This document shows positions 14,533 through 24,829 of a DNA stretch of 46,958 nt, piece after piece (position 1 is the stretch's first letter; the number at the start of each line of letters is the position of its first letter). The DNA is taken from contig VHCO01000030.1 in NCBI GenBank assembly GCA_016871715.1, positions 1-46,958 of the forward strand. The letters are read 5' to 3'. The stretch is from Verrucomicrobiota bacterium. GTDB taxonomy: Bacteria; Verrucomicrobiota; Verrucomicrobiia; Limisphaerales; J093. A program made the position numbers and the translations under genes. The notes beneath the pieces were generated by a model, which worked only from the letters and a program-made list of their open reading frames with translations, was not told the DNA's origin and did no database searches.

Positions 14533-16179
14533 ATGAAACCCTCCCTCCCACTCCTCACCGCTCTCCTGCTGGCCGCGTGGCATGCCACAGGTGCTGAAGC
14601 TGTCACCGCCGTCCCGCAATGGCACGAGGTCGAACTGACGTTCACCGCCACGCGCGACACGGCCAATCCCTACACCGACACCGAAGCCTGGGCGGACTTC
14701 ATCCACGACGATGGCACGAAGCTCCGGCGGCCGATGTTCTGGGATGGTGGCCGGACGTTTCGTGTTCGCTTCGCCTCAACCAAATCCTCCGGCGTCTGGC
14801 GATGGCAATCGGTGTCCGCCGACCAGGACCCCGGCTTGCACGGGCGCACCGGCGAGTTGAGTTCCTCTCCCGGCCGCAGCGGCGCGGAAGCCACCCCCTT
14901 CGAACGGCACGGTTTCTGGAGCATTCCGCCGGGCGGTCGCAACCTGATCCATGCGGATGGCACACCGCGGTTGCTCTGCGCGGACACGGCCTGGGCCTTG
15001 CCGTGGCGGGCGACCGTCGAACAGGCGGAAACCTATGCGCGGGATCGCCAGGCCAAGGGTTTCAACGCCGCTCTGCTCATGACCGTCCAGCCAGACATGG
15101 ACTGCAAAGGTCCCCGCTCGCGCACGGAGGACTTGGGATTCGATGTCGGGTTCGAGGACTTGCCGAAGGGCACGCTGCGGCAGTTGCGCCCTGAATATTT
15201 CCAGATGTTCGACCGACTCACCGGCATCCTCGTGGCGCACGGTATCGCGCCCGTTTACCAACCGGTTTTCCACGGCTACGGATGGAAAGGGCGTCGCACC
15301 GCCGGCAATGTCGTGAGCGCGGAAGACTACGCGCGCTATTGCCGCTACCTTGTGGCCCGCTACGGCGCCCGGCCAGCGATCTGGCTCGTGGGCGGCGACG
15401 GGCCGGGGACCGATCCGTTTGTCGTCGAACAACTGAACCGCGCAGGTCGGGCCATCGAACAATGGGACGCTTACCACCAGCCCACCGGAATTCACTATTC
15501 GCCGCATTCGCTGTTTCGCACCCATCAGGACAAGGCCTGGCTCGATTTCCAATGGTGCCAGACCGGGCACAACGGCGAGCACGTGCCGGAGCGCGTGGCC
15601 GACATGTGGCGCAATGTACCGGTCAAGGCCGTGGCCAACGGCGAGCCCACTTACGAGAACATCGGCAAGACCGGCCGCGGCACGGGTTGGTGGCAAGGCC
15701 ATGAGGCGTGGTGCAATCTCACCGCCGGCGGAACGATGGGGTTGGTCTATGGCGCCGGCAGTCTCTGGCAATGGCGCTTGCACGCCAAGGAACCCGACCA
15801 CGCCGACTGGTGTACCGCCCCCGGTGCTGGCTGGCGTGAAGCGCTGGATTTCGAAGGCTCCCGCTACCCGGGCATCGTGGCCAGGATCTTCGATGGGCTG
15901 CCCTTCGCCGACATGCAGCCGAACTGGACTTACACCTACGGTCGACGCGGGCTGGCCGTGCCGGGCAAGCTCTTCGTGCTCTATCTGCCCGAAGGCGGCG
16001 GCACCGGGATCACTTCACTCGGCGTGCCCCGCGCCTATCGCATCTACGATCCCCGGTCCGGTGCGGAAGTCGGCCGGGGCCGGCTGCCGGACCAAGCTCC
16101 TGTCCAGTTCAACAGCGGATCATCCGGCGAGCCGCGCGTTGTGGTGTTCACGGGACAGGCAACAGGCGCAGCAAAATGA
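14533..16179 (+). CDS. Secreted DUF5060-DUF4038 glycoside hydrolase
   Basis: 548 residues with a signal peptide ([20 protein letters not shown]). Residues about 25-105 fit DUF5060, an immunoglobulin-like N-terminal domain ([31 protein letters not shown]). Residues about 130-430 fit the DUF4038 TIM barrel ([16 protein letters not shown]). Two acidic loops, LVGGDGPG and [10 protein letters not shown], match the positions of the catalytic pair in GH140-type enzymes. A C-terminal strand domain ([15 protein letters not shown]) follows. GH140 apiosidases act on pectin side chains (rhamnogalacturonan II), but the substrate of this subfamily is not fixed by sequence. It acts outside the cytoplasm, together with the second DUF4038 gene at 17430. 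Confidence 0.85.
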   Translation: MKPSLPLLTALLLAAWHATGAEAVTAVPQWHEVELTFTATRDTANPYTDTEAWADFIHDDGTKLRRPMFWDGGRTFRVRFASTKSSGVWRWQSVSADQDPGLHGRTGELSSSPGRSGAEATPFERHGFWSIPPGGRNLIHADGTPRLLCADTAWALPWRATVEQAETYARDRQAKGFNAALLMTVQPDMDCKGPRSRTEDLGFDVGFEDLPKGTLRQLRPEYFQMFDRLTGILVAHGIAPVYQPVFHGYGWKGRRTAGNVVSAEDYARYCRYLVARYGARPAIWLVGGDGPGTDPFVVEQLNRAGRAIEQWDAYHQPTGIHYSPHSLFRTHQDKAWLDFQWCQTGHNGEHVPERVADMWRNVPVKAVANGEPTYENIGKTGRGTGWWQGHEAWCNLTAGGTMGLVYGAGSLWQWRLHAKEPDHADWCTAPGAGWREALDFEGSRYPGIVARIFDGLPFADMQPNWTYTYGRRGLAVPGKLFVLYLPEGGGTGITSLGVPRAYRIYDPRSGAEVGRGRLPDQAPVQFNSGSSGEPRVVVFTGQATGAAK

Positions 16180-16273
16180 ACCTGCATTTCAAGATGCGAG
16201 ACTCGGCGGGTCCCAGAGCACGTTTCTCGTCGCCCCGGGCTCGCCTTCCGCTTATGCTTGCCAGCACCGTGAT

Positions 16274-17440
16274 ATGAGACCGTTCGTATTCTTCAATCGA
16301 GGTGCTGGTGTTCCTCTCTTGCTGATTGGCACCTGCTGGACATTGTTCGCCGCCGAACCGAACGCACTTTATCCCGGTGAGACCTGGCCAACGCGCACCC
16401 CGGAACAAGTGGGGCTTTCGCTCGCCAAACTCGATGAGCTACGTGACTGGGTCGGCGGCCGCGGTTGTGTGGTTCGGCACGGCTACATGGTCTATGCCTG
16501 GGGCGACCAGGCCAGGAGCGGTGATGTCGCTTCCGCCATGAAGCCGGTCGTCTCCACTTTGCTCTTCCTCGCCATTCAAGAGGGCAAACTGAAAAGCGCA
16601 GACGACCCCGTGTCGGACTTCGAGCCGCGGTTGAAGGAGATCAATCACGGCAAGGATGCGGCCATCACGTGGCGGCATCTGGCCTCGCAAACCTCCGGCT
16701 ATGGCCTCACGGAGCTGCCCGGCCAGGCTTATTCCTACAACGATTATGCGCTCGCGCTGTACTATGACACGCTCACCCAGAAAGTTTTTCGAACCAACGG
16801 CACCGCCCTGCTGGAGCGCTACCTGGCCGAGCCGCTGCAATTTGAAGACGACTGCACCTTTGAAGCGTTCGGTCCCGGCAACCGCCCCGGGCGGCTGGCG
16901 GTGTCGGTTCGCGACTTCGCCCGGTTCGGTTTGCTCTATCTTCGCAATGGCCGATGGCGCCACCAGCAGTTGATCCGACCTGAACTGATCCAGACGGCCA
17001 TCAGCAGCCCGATCCCCGCCGACCTGCCACTGACCCGTGGGCAGGACGCCGAGATGCTGCCGGGCCAGCGGTCCCTGGGCGGCAAAAAGAACATTACCCC
17101 CATCGGCCCTGGTTTCTACAGCTTCAACTGGTGGCTGAACCGCACCAACCGGCTCGGCCAGCGGTTGTATGTCGATGCGCCACCGGACACCTTCATCGCG
17201 GGCGGGCACGGCGGCAAGCGCATGTTGTGGGTCATCCCCAGCCTGGACCTGCTCGTGTCCTGGAATGACTCGCCGATCGACGATCACGACCGGTCGCCCG
17301 GCAATGCCGACACTCGAATCAACCAGGCAGCGCTCCTGATCCGCGAAGCAGCCAGCGGAAGTCCGACCGAAAGCCGGCCCGGCAGTCGCACACGGCTCGC
17401 CATCCCGGGCGTCAGGCAACCGGACCGATATGAGCAATAA
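16274..17440 (+). CDS. Class C beta-lactamase-fold serine hydrolase
   Basis: 388 residues with a signal peptide-like start (VFFNRGAGVPLLLIGTCW). The SxxK nucleophile motif is SAMK (in DVASAMKPVVSTLL). The Tyr motif is in YSYNDYALAL, where Asp stands in for the usual Asn. The KTG-equivalent is HGG in IAGGHGGKRMLWVIP. These proteins are esterases or peptidases of the periplasm or cell surface rather than antibiotic resistance enzymes by default. Beside glycosidases the usual guess is removal of acyl groups from glycans. The last codons overlap the start of the next gene by 11 bases, so both belong to one transcript. Confidence 0.88.
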   Translation: MRPFVFFNRGAGVPLLLIGTCWTLFAAEPNALYPGETWPTRTPEQVGLSLAKLDELRDWVGGRGCVVRHGYMVYAWGDQARSGDVASAMKPVVSTLLFLAIQEGKLKSADDPVSDFEPRLKEINHGKDAAITWRHLASQTSGYGLTELPGQAYSYNDYALALYYDTLTQKVFRTNGTALLERYLAEPLQFEDDCTFEAFGPGNRPGRLAVSVRDFARFGLLYLRNGRWRHQQLIRPELIQTAISSPIPADLPLTRGQDAEMLPGQRSLGGKKNITPIGPGFYSFNWWLNRTNRLGQRLYVDAPPDTFIAGGHGGKRMLWVIPSLDLLVSWNDSPIDDHDRSPGNADTRINQAALLIREAASGSPTESRPGSRTRLAIPGVRQPDRYEQ

Positions 17441-18857
17441 ACCAAGCATTCGCGACCTTGTTCTCCCTATGAGAGCGAACCGAATGGTATTCCTCGCCGC
17501 CGGTCTGCTGGCAGCCGGAAGTCTGATCGTCGGACTCGAGGTTACCGCCGCCGAGCGGGACCTGCGTCGCTTGCGGGTTTCCGAGAACCACCGATTCCTG
17601 GTCACTGAGGAAGGGAAGCCGTTCTTCTGGCTCGGAGACACCGCCTGGGAATTGTTTCACCGGCTTAACCGTGAGGAGGCGACGCGCTACCTCGAAGACC
17701 GGGCGAGCAAGGGCTTCACCGTCATCCAGGCGGTCGCGCTGGCGGAACTCGATGGATTAAACACGCCAAACGCCTACGGCCATCGCCCACTAGTGAACAA
17801 CGATCCCACGCGGCCCGACGTGAAGGACGGGCCCGACAACGATTACTGGGACCATGTGGATTTCATCGTGCGGCGCGCTAACGACCTCGGCTTGCGCATC
17901 GGGTTCCTCCCGACGTGGGGCGATAAGTGGCATAAGAAGGGTGGCAAAGGCCCGCTCATCTTCAATGCCGACAACGCACGAGCCTATGGCAAATGGCTGG
18001 GCCGCCGGTATCGCGACGCCGGCCTAATCTGGATTCTCGGTGGGGACAAGTTCGTCGGCGATGACGAGGAACGACGCACGCTCGATGCGATGGCGCAGGG
18101 ACTGCGGGAGGCTGATCGCGGACGGCATCTGATCACCTTTCATCCCACTGGCCAGTACAGCTCAGCCATCAATTTCCACAATGCGCCCTGGCTCGACTTC
18201 AACATGGTCCAGACCGGGCACACTCGCGACCGGGACAACTATACGTCCCTCCTGGCCGAATACTGCCGCACGCCGGTGAAACCCGTCCTCGATGGGGAGC
18301 CGGGTTACGAGAACATCCCGCATGCGTTCAACGTGGCGAACGGCCGGCTCGAGGCCATTCATGCCCGGCGATTCTGTTACTGGGCTTTCTTCAGCGGTGC
18401 GTTCGGCCACACCTACGGCTGCAACGAGGTCTGGCAGATGTGGGCTCCAGGCAGGCCGGTGCTCATTGGCGCCGAACGGCCGTGGGATGGAGCGATCCAA
18501 TTTCCCGCTGCCGGGCAGATGCGGCACGCGCGCACGCTGATCGAATCGGGGAACTATTTCGACCGGATGCCCGATCCCTCGCTGGTCGTGCCGCCTAATG
18601 CTACGGGCCCAGGTTACGTTGCCGCCTGCTGCGCACCGGACGCACGGTATGCCCTGATCTACTTCCCGTCTGGCAAGCCGGCGACTATACGAACGTTTCT
18701 GCTCAAAGGACCACGGCTGGCCGCGCAGTGGCTCGATCCCCGCACCGGCGAACGCCGCGACCTCCCGCCTGTCGAGGTCGCGCCGTGGAAAAGCACCGAG
18801 TTCACGCCACCGGTGGCAGACCAGGACTGGGTGCTGGTTCTGGAGGCGAAGCCATGA
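17430..18857 (+). CDS. Secreted DUF4038 glycoside hydrolase, GH140-type
   Basis: 475 residues from ATG 17430; an ATG at 17469 would give a shorter, more standard signal peptide (RMVFLAAGLLAAGSLIVGL). The barrel opens with FFWLGDTAWELFHRLNREEA and shows WILGGDKF and LDGEPGYENIPH, the acidic loops of the GH140 catalytic pair. The C-terminal part (DPRTGERRDLPPVEV) fits the putative collagen-binding strand domain found in these enzymes. GH140 enzymes hydrolyse apiose linkages of rhamnogalacturonan II; related proteins have other specificities. It is better preserved than most neighbours. Its role is extracellular or periplasmic trimming of plant-type polysaccharide. Confidence 0.9.
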   Translation: MSNKPSIRDLVLPMRANRMVFLAAGLLAAGSLIVGLEVTAAERDLRRLRVSENHRFLVTEEGKPFFWLGDTAWELFHRLNREEATRYLEDRASKGFTVIQAVALAELDGLNTPNAYGHRPLVNNDPTRPDVKDGPDNDYWDHVDFIVRRANDLGLRIGFLPTWGDKWHKKGGKGPLIFNADNARAYGKWLGRRYRDAGLIWILGGDKFVGDDEERRTLDAMAQGLREADRGRHLITFHPTGQYSSAINFHNAPWLDFNMVQTGHTRDRDNYTSLLAEYCRTPVKPVLDGEPGYENIPHAFNVANGRLEAIHARRFCYWAFFSGAFGHTYGCNEVWQMWAPGRPVLIGAERPWDGAIQFPAAGQMRHARTLIESGNYFDRMPDPSLVVPPNATGPGYVAACCAPDARYALIYFPSGKPATIRTFLLKGPRLAAQWLDPRTGERRDLPPVEVAPWKSTEFTPPVADQDWVLVLEAKP

Positions 18858-19339
18858 AGGCATCCACGAAACAAGGTGAGATGGGAACGTCGCGCGCAAA
18901 GCGAGTGACATTACGCGACGGTGTCAAATGGAGGCGAGTTCTGACCAAGCGGACGATGGATATGGAGAAATCGTTTGTCGTAGCCACCCAATGCATCGGC
19001 CTTCGGCGTCCATAACCGCGCGCGAACCAAGCCATCAATAGTAAACGCCAACGGAGCCGGCGTCGGCCAGGCGAAAGCCTATTGCTCTGCCGTCGGCGAG
19101 GAGCCCCTTGATCCCAAAAGTCATTCTTCCGTCCTTGCCCAGTCCAGCATGGACTGCAACAGGACCATTCTGTGGACGGAACTGGAACTCACCACCAGAA
19201 TACGGCTAAGATCAGCACCATGAACGCGATTCAGTCCGTTTCCTGGCTCCGGAGGGGTGCTTGCGAGAGGCTGGGTTCTGGGCGACACGGCGACTCTTTC
19301 GGCCACCGTTTTATCCGATCCCGATGGCAATGGCGAGCC
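18858..19339. other. Intergenic stretch with decayed sequence
   Basis: A 53-codon plus-strand frame starts at 18854, overlapping the previous stop (ATGA), and ends at 19015; its composition gives little support for a real gene. The middle holds a minus-strand gene remnant (19041-19202, listed separately). The rest contains no supported feature. Confidence 0.4.
19041..19202 (-). pseudogene. C-terminal remnant of a secreted-type protein
   Basis: A minus-strand frame of about 53 codons ends in TGA at 19041 and reads GGEFQFRPQNGPVAVHAGLG, then GRMTFGIKGLLADGRAIGF and RLADAGSVGVYY. The alternating strand pattern and aromatic end resemble the last domain of a beta-rich secreted protein. An in-frame stop lies just upstream, so only the tail survives. 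The family was not identified. Confidence 0.3.
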
Positions 19340-20578
19340 ATGAACACGCCGCCTTTAGTCACGCCCTGCCGAGCCGGCAGAGTCACGGTGGTTCTGGCCG
19401 CCTTCCTGACTGCGCTCTCGGCTCTGGCTGAGGACGGTATCATTCGAAACGACACGGTCTGGCACGACGCGGCCGGCCGCGAGATCTGGTGTAACGGCGG
19501 GCATATCATTCAGAGAGGCGAAGTCTTTTACTGGATTGGCTACGACACGGGTCCCGGCCGCTGGCCCTGGCGCGTCAACCTTTACTCCTCGCGCAATCTC
19601 GGCGACTGGAAATTCGAGAACACCGTCATCCGGATGGAAGGCCAATTCGCGAACCTGGGTTGGGCGGGACGTCCGGCCCTGTTGCACTGCCGAACCACCG
19701 GGCGGTACGTGATCGTTTTCGAAGCCGATAGCCCACGGCAATGGAAACGACACAAGGTCGGCTTCGCTGTTTGCGACCGCATTGATGGGACTTATGAATT
19801 TGAAAATGCGGAAAGCCCGGAAGGGACTCGCTCGACGGGGGATCAATCCGTCTATCAGGAAGGGGACCGCGCCTATGTGATCGCGACCCTGGACAAGGAC
19901 ATCGGCGGCAAGAAGTACCTGAACCAGAGCCTCGCCATCTTTGAACTGTCCAAAGATTTTCTGCGAATCGAGCGCAAGGTGTTTGAGGGATTCGATAACG
20001 TGAGCGGCGACCGGAATGGCGTGCCGCGCGACCACTCCTCGCGGGAGGCTTCGCACATCATCAACGTTGGCGGAGTGTACTACTGGTTTAGTTCCGCTCT
20101 GGTCGGCTGGAACTCTTCTGCGACCATGTTTGCCACTGCGACCAACCTCGCCGGGCCGTGGTCTGAGTTGAAGCTTCTGCGCACCGATCCGTCCTCGTCG
20201 GACTCCTACAGCACGCAGCATGATTTCGTCCTCACCGTGGCCGGTTCCGAGGTCACCACGCACGTCTATGTCGGTGACCGTTACAGTCAGTGGACCCAGC
20301 GCGGCAGCGGACGCAACCTCTTCCTGCCTTTGGTCTGGCAAGGCAGCGAGCCTGTGCTGCGCTGGTGCAAAACGTGGTCCATCGATACCGCAACGGGGCG
20401 ACTCACTGCTGCGAACGGCGATGGGGCTGACCGACTGATTCATGACGCGGCCGACCTCCGCCAAGCGCCTCCATTTCGTGACGCACCTGCGGGCGACTTG
20501 CGGTGGGAACCGGGCAGTCCAGCGCGCATCGCGGGCGCGGAGGGACTGGCGGACAGCCTACCCCAATCTCCAGAATGA
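19340..20578 (+). CDS. Secreted GH43-like five-bladed propeller protein
   Basis: 412 residues from ATG 19340, chosen because a signal peptide follows (RVTVVLAAFLTALSALAEDG). Mature sequence begins with NDTVWHDAAGREIWCNGGHI and YWIGYDTG, the pattern seen at the start of GH43 subfamilies near exo-1,3-beta-galactanases. Blade motifs such as NLYSSRNLGDWKFEN, GRYVIVFEAD, SREASHIINVGGVYYW and TNLAGPWSELKLL recur at regular spacing. The family cleaves arabinose, xylose or galactose linkages by inversion; exact specificity cannot be told. Its stop overlaps a possible start (ATGA at 20575) of the following gene. It is probably active and exported. Confidence 0.78.
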   Translation: MNTPPLVTPCRAGRVTVVLAAFLTALSALAEDGIIRNDTVWHDAAGREIWCNGGHIIQRGEVFYWIGYDTGPGRWPWRVNLYSSRNLGDWKFENTVIRMEGQFANLGWAGRPALLHCRTTGRYVIVFEADSPRQWKRHKVGFAVCDRIDGTYEFENAESPEGTRSTGDQSVYQEGDRAYVIATLDKDIGGKKYLNQSLAIFELSKDFLRIERKVFEGFDNVSGDRNGVPRDHSSREASHIINVGGVYYWFSSALVGWNSSATMFATATNLAGPWSELKLLRTDPSSSDSYSTQHDFVLTVAGSEVTTHVYVGDRYSQWTQRGSGRNLFLPLVWQGSEPVLRWCKTWSIDTATGRLTAANGDGADRLIHDAADLRQAPPFRDAPAGDLRWEPGSPARIAGAEGLADSLPQSPE

Positions 20579-20730
20579 ATGCCAAACCAGCCGCAACGAG
20601 CAAGGCACCATGGGGGCAAGTGGACGCTGGGGATGGCCCTAAAATCTTCCTTGTGTCTTATGGAATTGCCGCCCTGACCTTCTTGGTCTGCATTCTCCCT
20701 AGCTACGAGTGGGCGCGCACAGCGCTGCTT

Positions 20731-23700
20731 ATGTGCCGCTTCATAGCATGCGTGCTGCTGCTTTGTCCGTCGGTGCTGTTGGCACAGGAGCAGTCGCAAT
20801 TCCGCCCCGGCGGCCCGCTGGCAGGTCTCAGGGGCTTTGAACTCGGCTCGCAGAAGGCCCCGCTCTATCCGGGCGCCGTGGAAGTCTATTCCTGCGCCAA
20901 GGGCGGCACGCACCCCATGTTCGACCGCCAGTCGTTGCGCAAGCTGTGGCAGGCCCCTGACCTCCCAATGCGGGCGGCACGGGCTTTCGAACAGTTCCAA
21001 CCCAAGGCCGAGCGGTCCTTTCGCGGTCAGGGGCCATTCTCGGTCATGCGCTGCGGAATCCGATCACCGGTGTTTGCTCTCGACTGTGGTGAACTGCCCC
21101 CTTCGCTCTACGCGATACGCGTCATCGGTGCGGTGGAGACAGCAAACTTGAGGACCTACCGCCAGCCGCTCTACCTCGGCATGAGAGTCAACGACCGGCT
21201 CGATGGCGGGATGAGCGAATACCGGATCCGCATTGGTTACACGGACGATTTCTTTAGTGTCGGCGAGATCTACTTTCACGCGCCGGGACGACGTCAATAT
21301 GCGGCAGAAGTGTGGGTGGACCGTGGGAGCCAGGTGGAGCTGCTGGTCCATTCGCTGACCCTGGACGACGTCATGGCCGGCGTTCGCGCTGGGCCTTGGA
21401 AGCAGCGCCGCTCCTTGATCACCGATGAGGAGCTGGCGCAACTCAAAGCCAGCTACTCCCGCGAGGAACAGGCGGCCGTGGCTGCCATACCCAAACTCAC
21501 TCCGGACGAGCGGTTGGCCCGCGATGCTCGCCTTTGGGCGTGGCTGCCGCCCCTCAACTCCCAGGGCAGCGATTTCGAGTTTTTCGCGGAAGATTATTCG
21601 CCGGGCACCAGTGACAAAACCGCAGCCGAGATCGAGACCGAGTTTGGCAAGTGGGAATCCCCAGGCGGAGTAGGGCACCAGTTGGACAACAATCTGGGGT
21701 TCTGCGTTGGCTACGGCCCTGACACCTTCCTGCTAAACAGGAAGCTCGGTTTGAGCTACGCCATCGCCGACCTTGCGGCGCATCGCCCCTTGCCGGACCC
21801 GTTTCCCTGCAAGGACGACGGGGCCGGCCTGTTCTTTCCCGACCCAATGATCCGAAGAAAGGCCGCACATTCTGCCCCATCGCGGACGCCGTTCACTACC
21901 GGCTACGTCACTCGGGCACAGGCTGGCGCGGCGCGGCTGAGCTTTGGGCCAAGAGCGGCGATGACAACCTCGGCCGTGATGCCGCCATCCTGTTGGTCCG
22001 CCATGCCTGGGCGTTCCCTTCCATAGACTCCGCGAACTTCTTCTACGCCGTGGCGCGCCAGCCCGCCTGGCAGAATTACGACTTCCGCTGCAGTAACCGG
22101 GTCGTCAAAGCCGAATGGCTTTTCCAATATGACCAGTATCTGGCGCCGCTGCGGGCGTACGATTTGCTCTTTGACTACATTCGCACCAACCAGCTACTCG
22201 CCGGCTCGCTCCATCGTTTCATTCCGTCCATCCACAGCCCGGCCGATGTCACCGCCTTTCTCGACGCCTACCTTGTGCAACACCTCGCCAAACGCACGCT
22301 GCGCGGCTTCGACCACACCTGGCCCAGTGCAGTTGCCACGATCGCCGCGGCCGTTGGTCAGCCCCAGTTGTCTGATGACTGGGTCAAGCCTTACGCCGAC
22401 AACTTGTTGCCCTTCCTCTATAGCGACACCGACAGCCACGGCTGCAAGCAACTCGGCTCGACGTTCTATTCCCATGGTGAGGGCGCCCGCGAGCACGGCG
22501 TGTCGCTCGAGCAATACATCCGCGCCGGTGGCAGCTCGGAGTTGTCGCTCCTCGCCAGGACGCCCCGTCCGCTCAACCAGTGTGAATGGGCGCTCGATAT
22601 CATGACCGCAGGCTGGGACTGGTTGCGCATCGGCGATGTGACCGGGCCAAACGGGAACTTCACTCATGCCCGAGGGTGGGCGATCGAAGCTGCCGAACCC
22701 GGCTGGCGCTGGGGCCGCGATGCCCGCTTTGCCTGGGTGCTCCAGCACGTCCGCGGCCGCAAGCAGGAAAGCCATGAGGAATGGCAAGCCATCGAGAGGG
22801 CCGCCGCTGCTCAGCCGCGAGCGCCGTGGCTGGACAACCGCTCCCGCGTCGTGGCGAATTGGGCGGCTGTTCTGGAAACCGGCTGGGAACACGACGATCC
22901 GCGCTTCCGCCGCTCCGCCTGGCTGCGGGTTGGGATCGGTTCCGGTCACGCCCACTCCGATCTCCTCGATCTGCATGTGCATCACGCCGGGTTGCAGGCC
23001 ATGATCGAAGGCGGTCAGCGCTCCGGATACTCCAAGCCCAACGATAAACTGCTTCGCGTTCACAACACCGTTGAAGTCCTCGACGGTCAATCGGCGGCAT
23101 TGGACGAACCCAACCCGCCGTCCCACGCGACCGGACTCGTGGACGCCACCGGTTCACGCACCCTGGAAGCCCTCGCCGCTCCGACGAAGAATGCCTCGCT
23201 CTACCGCCGACGCATCGCCTTGATTGACGTGGACGAAGGCACCGGCTCGCAGCCCTTGACACCGCGCCAGCAAGCGCTGACGGACGACCTGCCCCGGCGC
23301 ATCTCACCGGGCAACTCCTACCTGGTGGACATCTTCCGCGTCGCCGGCGGCGCCATGCACAGCTACGCGATCCATGGAACCGTCAATGACGACTTCCAAT
23401 GGAATGCGCTCGAGGTCCAACCCGTCGAGCACATCAAACCCACCACCAGTTTCACCTCGGAAGCGGCCTATCTCTCGATCTTCGAGCAAACGCCCGGCTC
23501 CAAAGCCGCAGGCGACGCTCCTGACACTTTCGAGGCCACCTGGCGCATGGTGCGCTTTGAAAAGGACACGCGCGGGGGCGTGTCCGAGGAAGCCCTGCTG
23601 GGCAGGAGCCTCGATCCCGCAAGTCCGCGGCGCTTCACCAAGCTGCGCCTGCTTGGCGCCCAAGGCCTGCGCGTCCTCAAGGCAGATGTGCTTCAAACCA

Positions 23701-24569
23701 AGTGCGCCGAGGCGGAAAACATCCAGAAGAACTGGACGCCTCCACTGGCCGGCTATCGTTGGACCTGCGTTTACGCCCGCACCCCCGCGCAGCCGCAGCC
23801 CCAATCCGCCTTCGTCGGAATCATCGAGCCTTATCTGGGAGAGCCCTATATCGCCTCGGCCAAACTGATCGACATCGCCGACAACGAACGGGACGCCCTG
23901 CGCGCGGTCGCCCTTGAGGTCAAGCTCAAGAACGGCCGCACCGACTTTGTCTTTGCAGACGGCCGCTTTGACCGCGTGCGCCAGATGGGCGCAAGGAAAG
24001 CCCGTGGCGAGTATGGCTTCCTCTCCACGGACGGAGCTGGATTCCGGCAGGCTACCCTCGCCGGCGGCACGCTCCTTCAGGGACCCGAGATCACGCTCGC
24101 GCTCGCACAAGCTTACTATCGCGGCAAAGTGGACCAGCTCAACCTGACCAACCAGACGGCCGGCCTGGACGCCGCCTGGCCCTGTTTGCTCCCCGCACAA
24201 ACACTGGCCATCACCGGTTCGAATCACGCCCTCAACCTCACCCTCGCCAAACCCGACGAACGCATGGTCGGCGGCTCACGTTTGGCTTTCACCCGCGACG
24301 CCATTCTGTCCATGGACCCGGCGGCCAGAACCCTCAAGTCTCACGTTCAAATTGGCGACACCATCGCAGCCCCGTGCTTTGTGAATATCTGGCGCGCTCC
24401 TCAAGGTGGTTGGCTGGTCGAAGGCAATGCGGATGCTGTGGTCGCCCTCGCCAATCAGCCGGTCCGCAGGATTTCTGCCGGACAGTTCGCTCAATTTGGG
24501 GGCCGCCTCGTTCTGAGACCCGATGGCTCCCTCGGTGCGGTGGCGATATCTCCCGCCCCCCCGTTCTGA
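20731..24569 (+). pseudogene. Heparinase II/III-like secreted protein, one frameshift
   Basis: A gene for about 1278 residues split by a one-base frameshift near 21838-21846. The first frame gives a signal peptide (CRFIACVLLLCPSVLLAQ) and a strand-rich domain, then runs out of frame after LFFPDP. The next frame continues smoothly with NDPKKGRTFCPIADAVHYRL and on to 24569. The second half has the heparinase II/III layout: an alpha/alpha barrel, then SGHAHSDLLDLHVHHAGLQ and HNTVEVLDGQSAALDEP, the region that holds the lyase residues in this family. Such enzymes cleave acidic polysaccharides by elimination. An upstream ATG at 20575 is possible but would add a second hydrophobic segment. One extra base could also be a sequencing error. 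Confidence 0.75.
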
Positions 24570-24829
24570 AAGTCCAACATCGCGCTAAGAGCTTGCACGG
24601 GGCGCGACCTGGAGGCTCCATTCGACACGCCATACACCACGCTGCGGGGTGCTGCGCGACCTCGCGCCATGCTGCGGGACGCCCGCGCCGAAACCACTTG
24701 ACGCCCTTTCGCCTTGTCCCGCCGCAGCGCCTGGGCGAAGGCGGATTCGCCGACCTGGACGCCCGCGTCCGGCGGCCCCGTTCTTTCGCCTTCTGTTCCG
24801 AATTCTTGCCTGGTAAAATCACGCCCCGT

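Noticed and set aside
12753..14666. Long minus-strand frame opposite the GH99-like/sialidase gene
   Set aside because: Only its last 37-39 codons (the TIR stub) are meaningful; the rest is antisense to a gene with a signal peptide and domain matches.
18854..19015. 53-codon frame overlapping the GH140 stop
   Set aside because: ATGA overlap looks attractive, but the sequence is Arg/Lys-rich with no pattern, and the region is otherwise decayed.
24205..24225. tRNA-like T-loop string GGTTCGAATC
   Set aside because: It lies inside the heparinase-like coding sequence and no cloverleaf can be drawn around it.
22194..24227. Two minus-strand frames of about 310 codons
   Set aside because: Antisense to the heparinase-like gene, whose frame carries the family motifs.
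24570..24829. Possible small gene between the heparinase-like and mutarotase-like genes
   Set aside because: Frames here are Arg/Pro-rich on both strands without motifs or ribosome sites.
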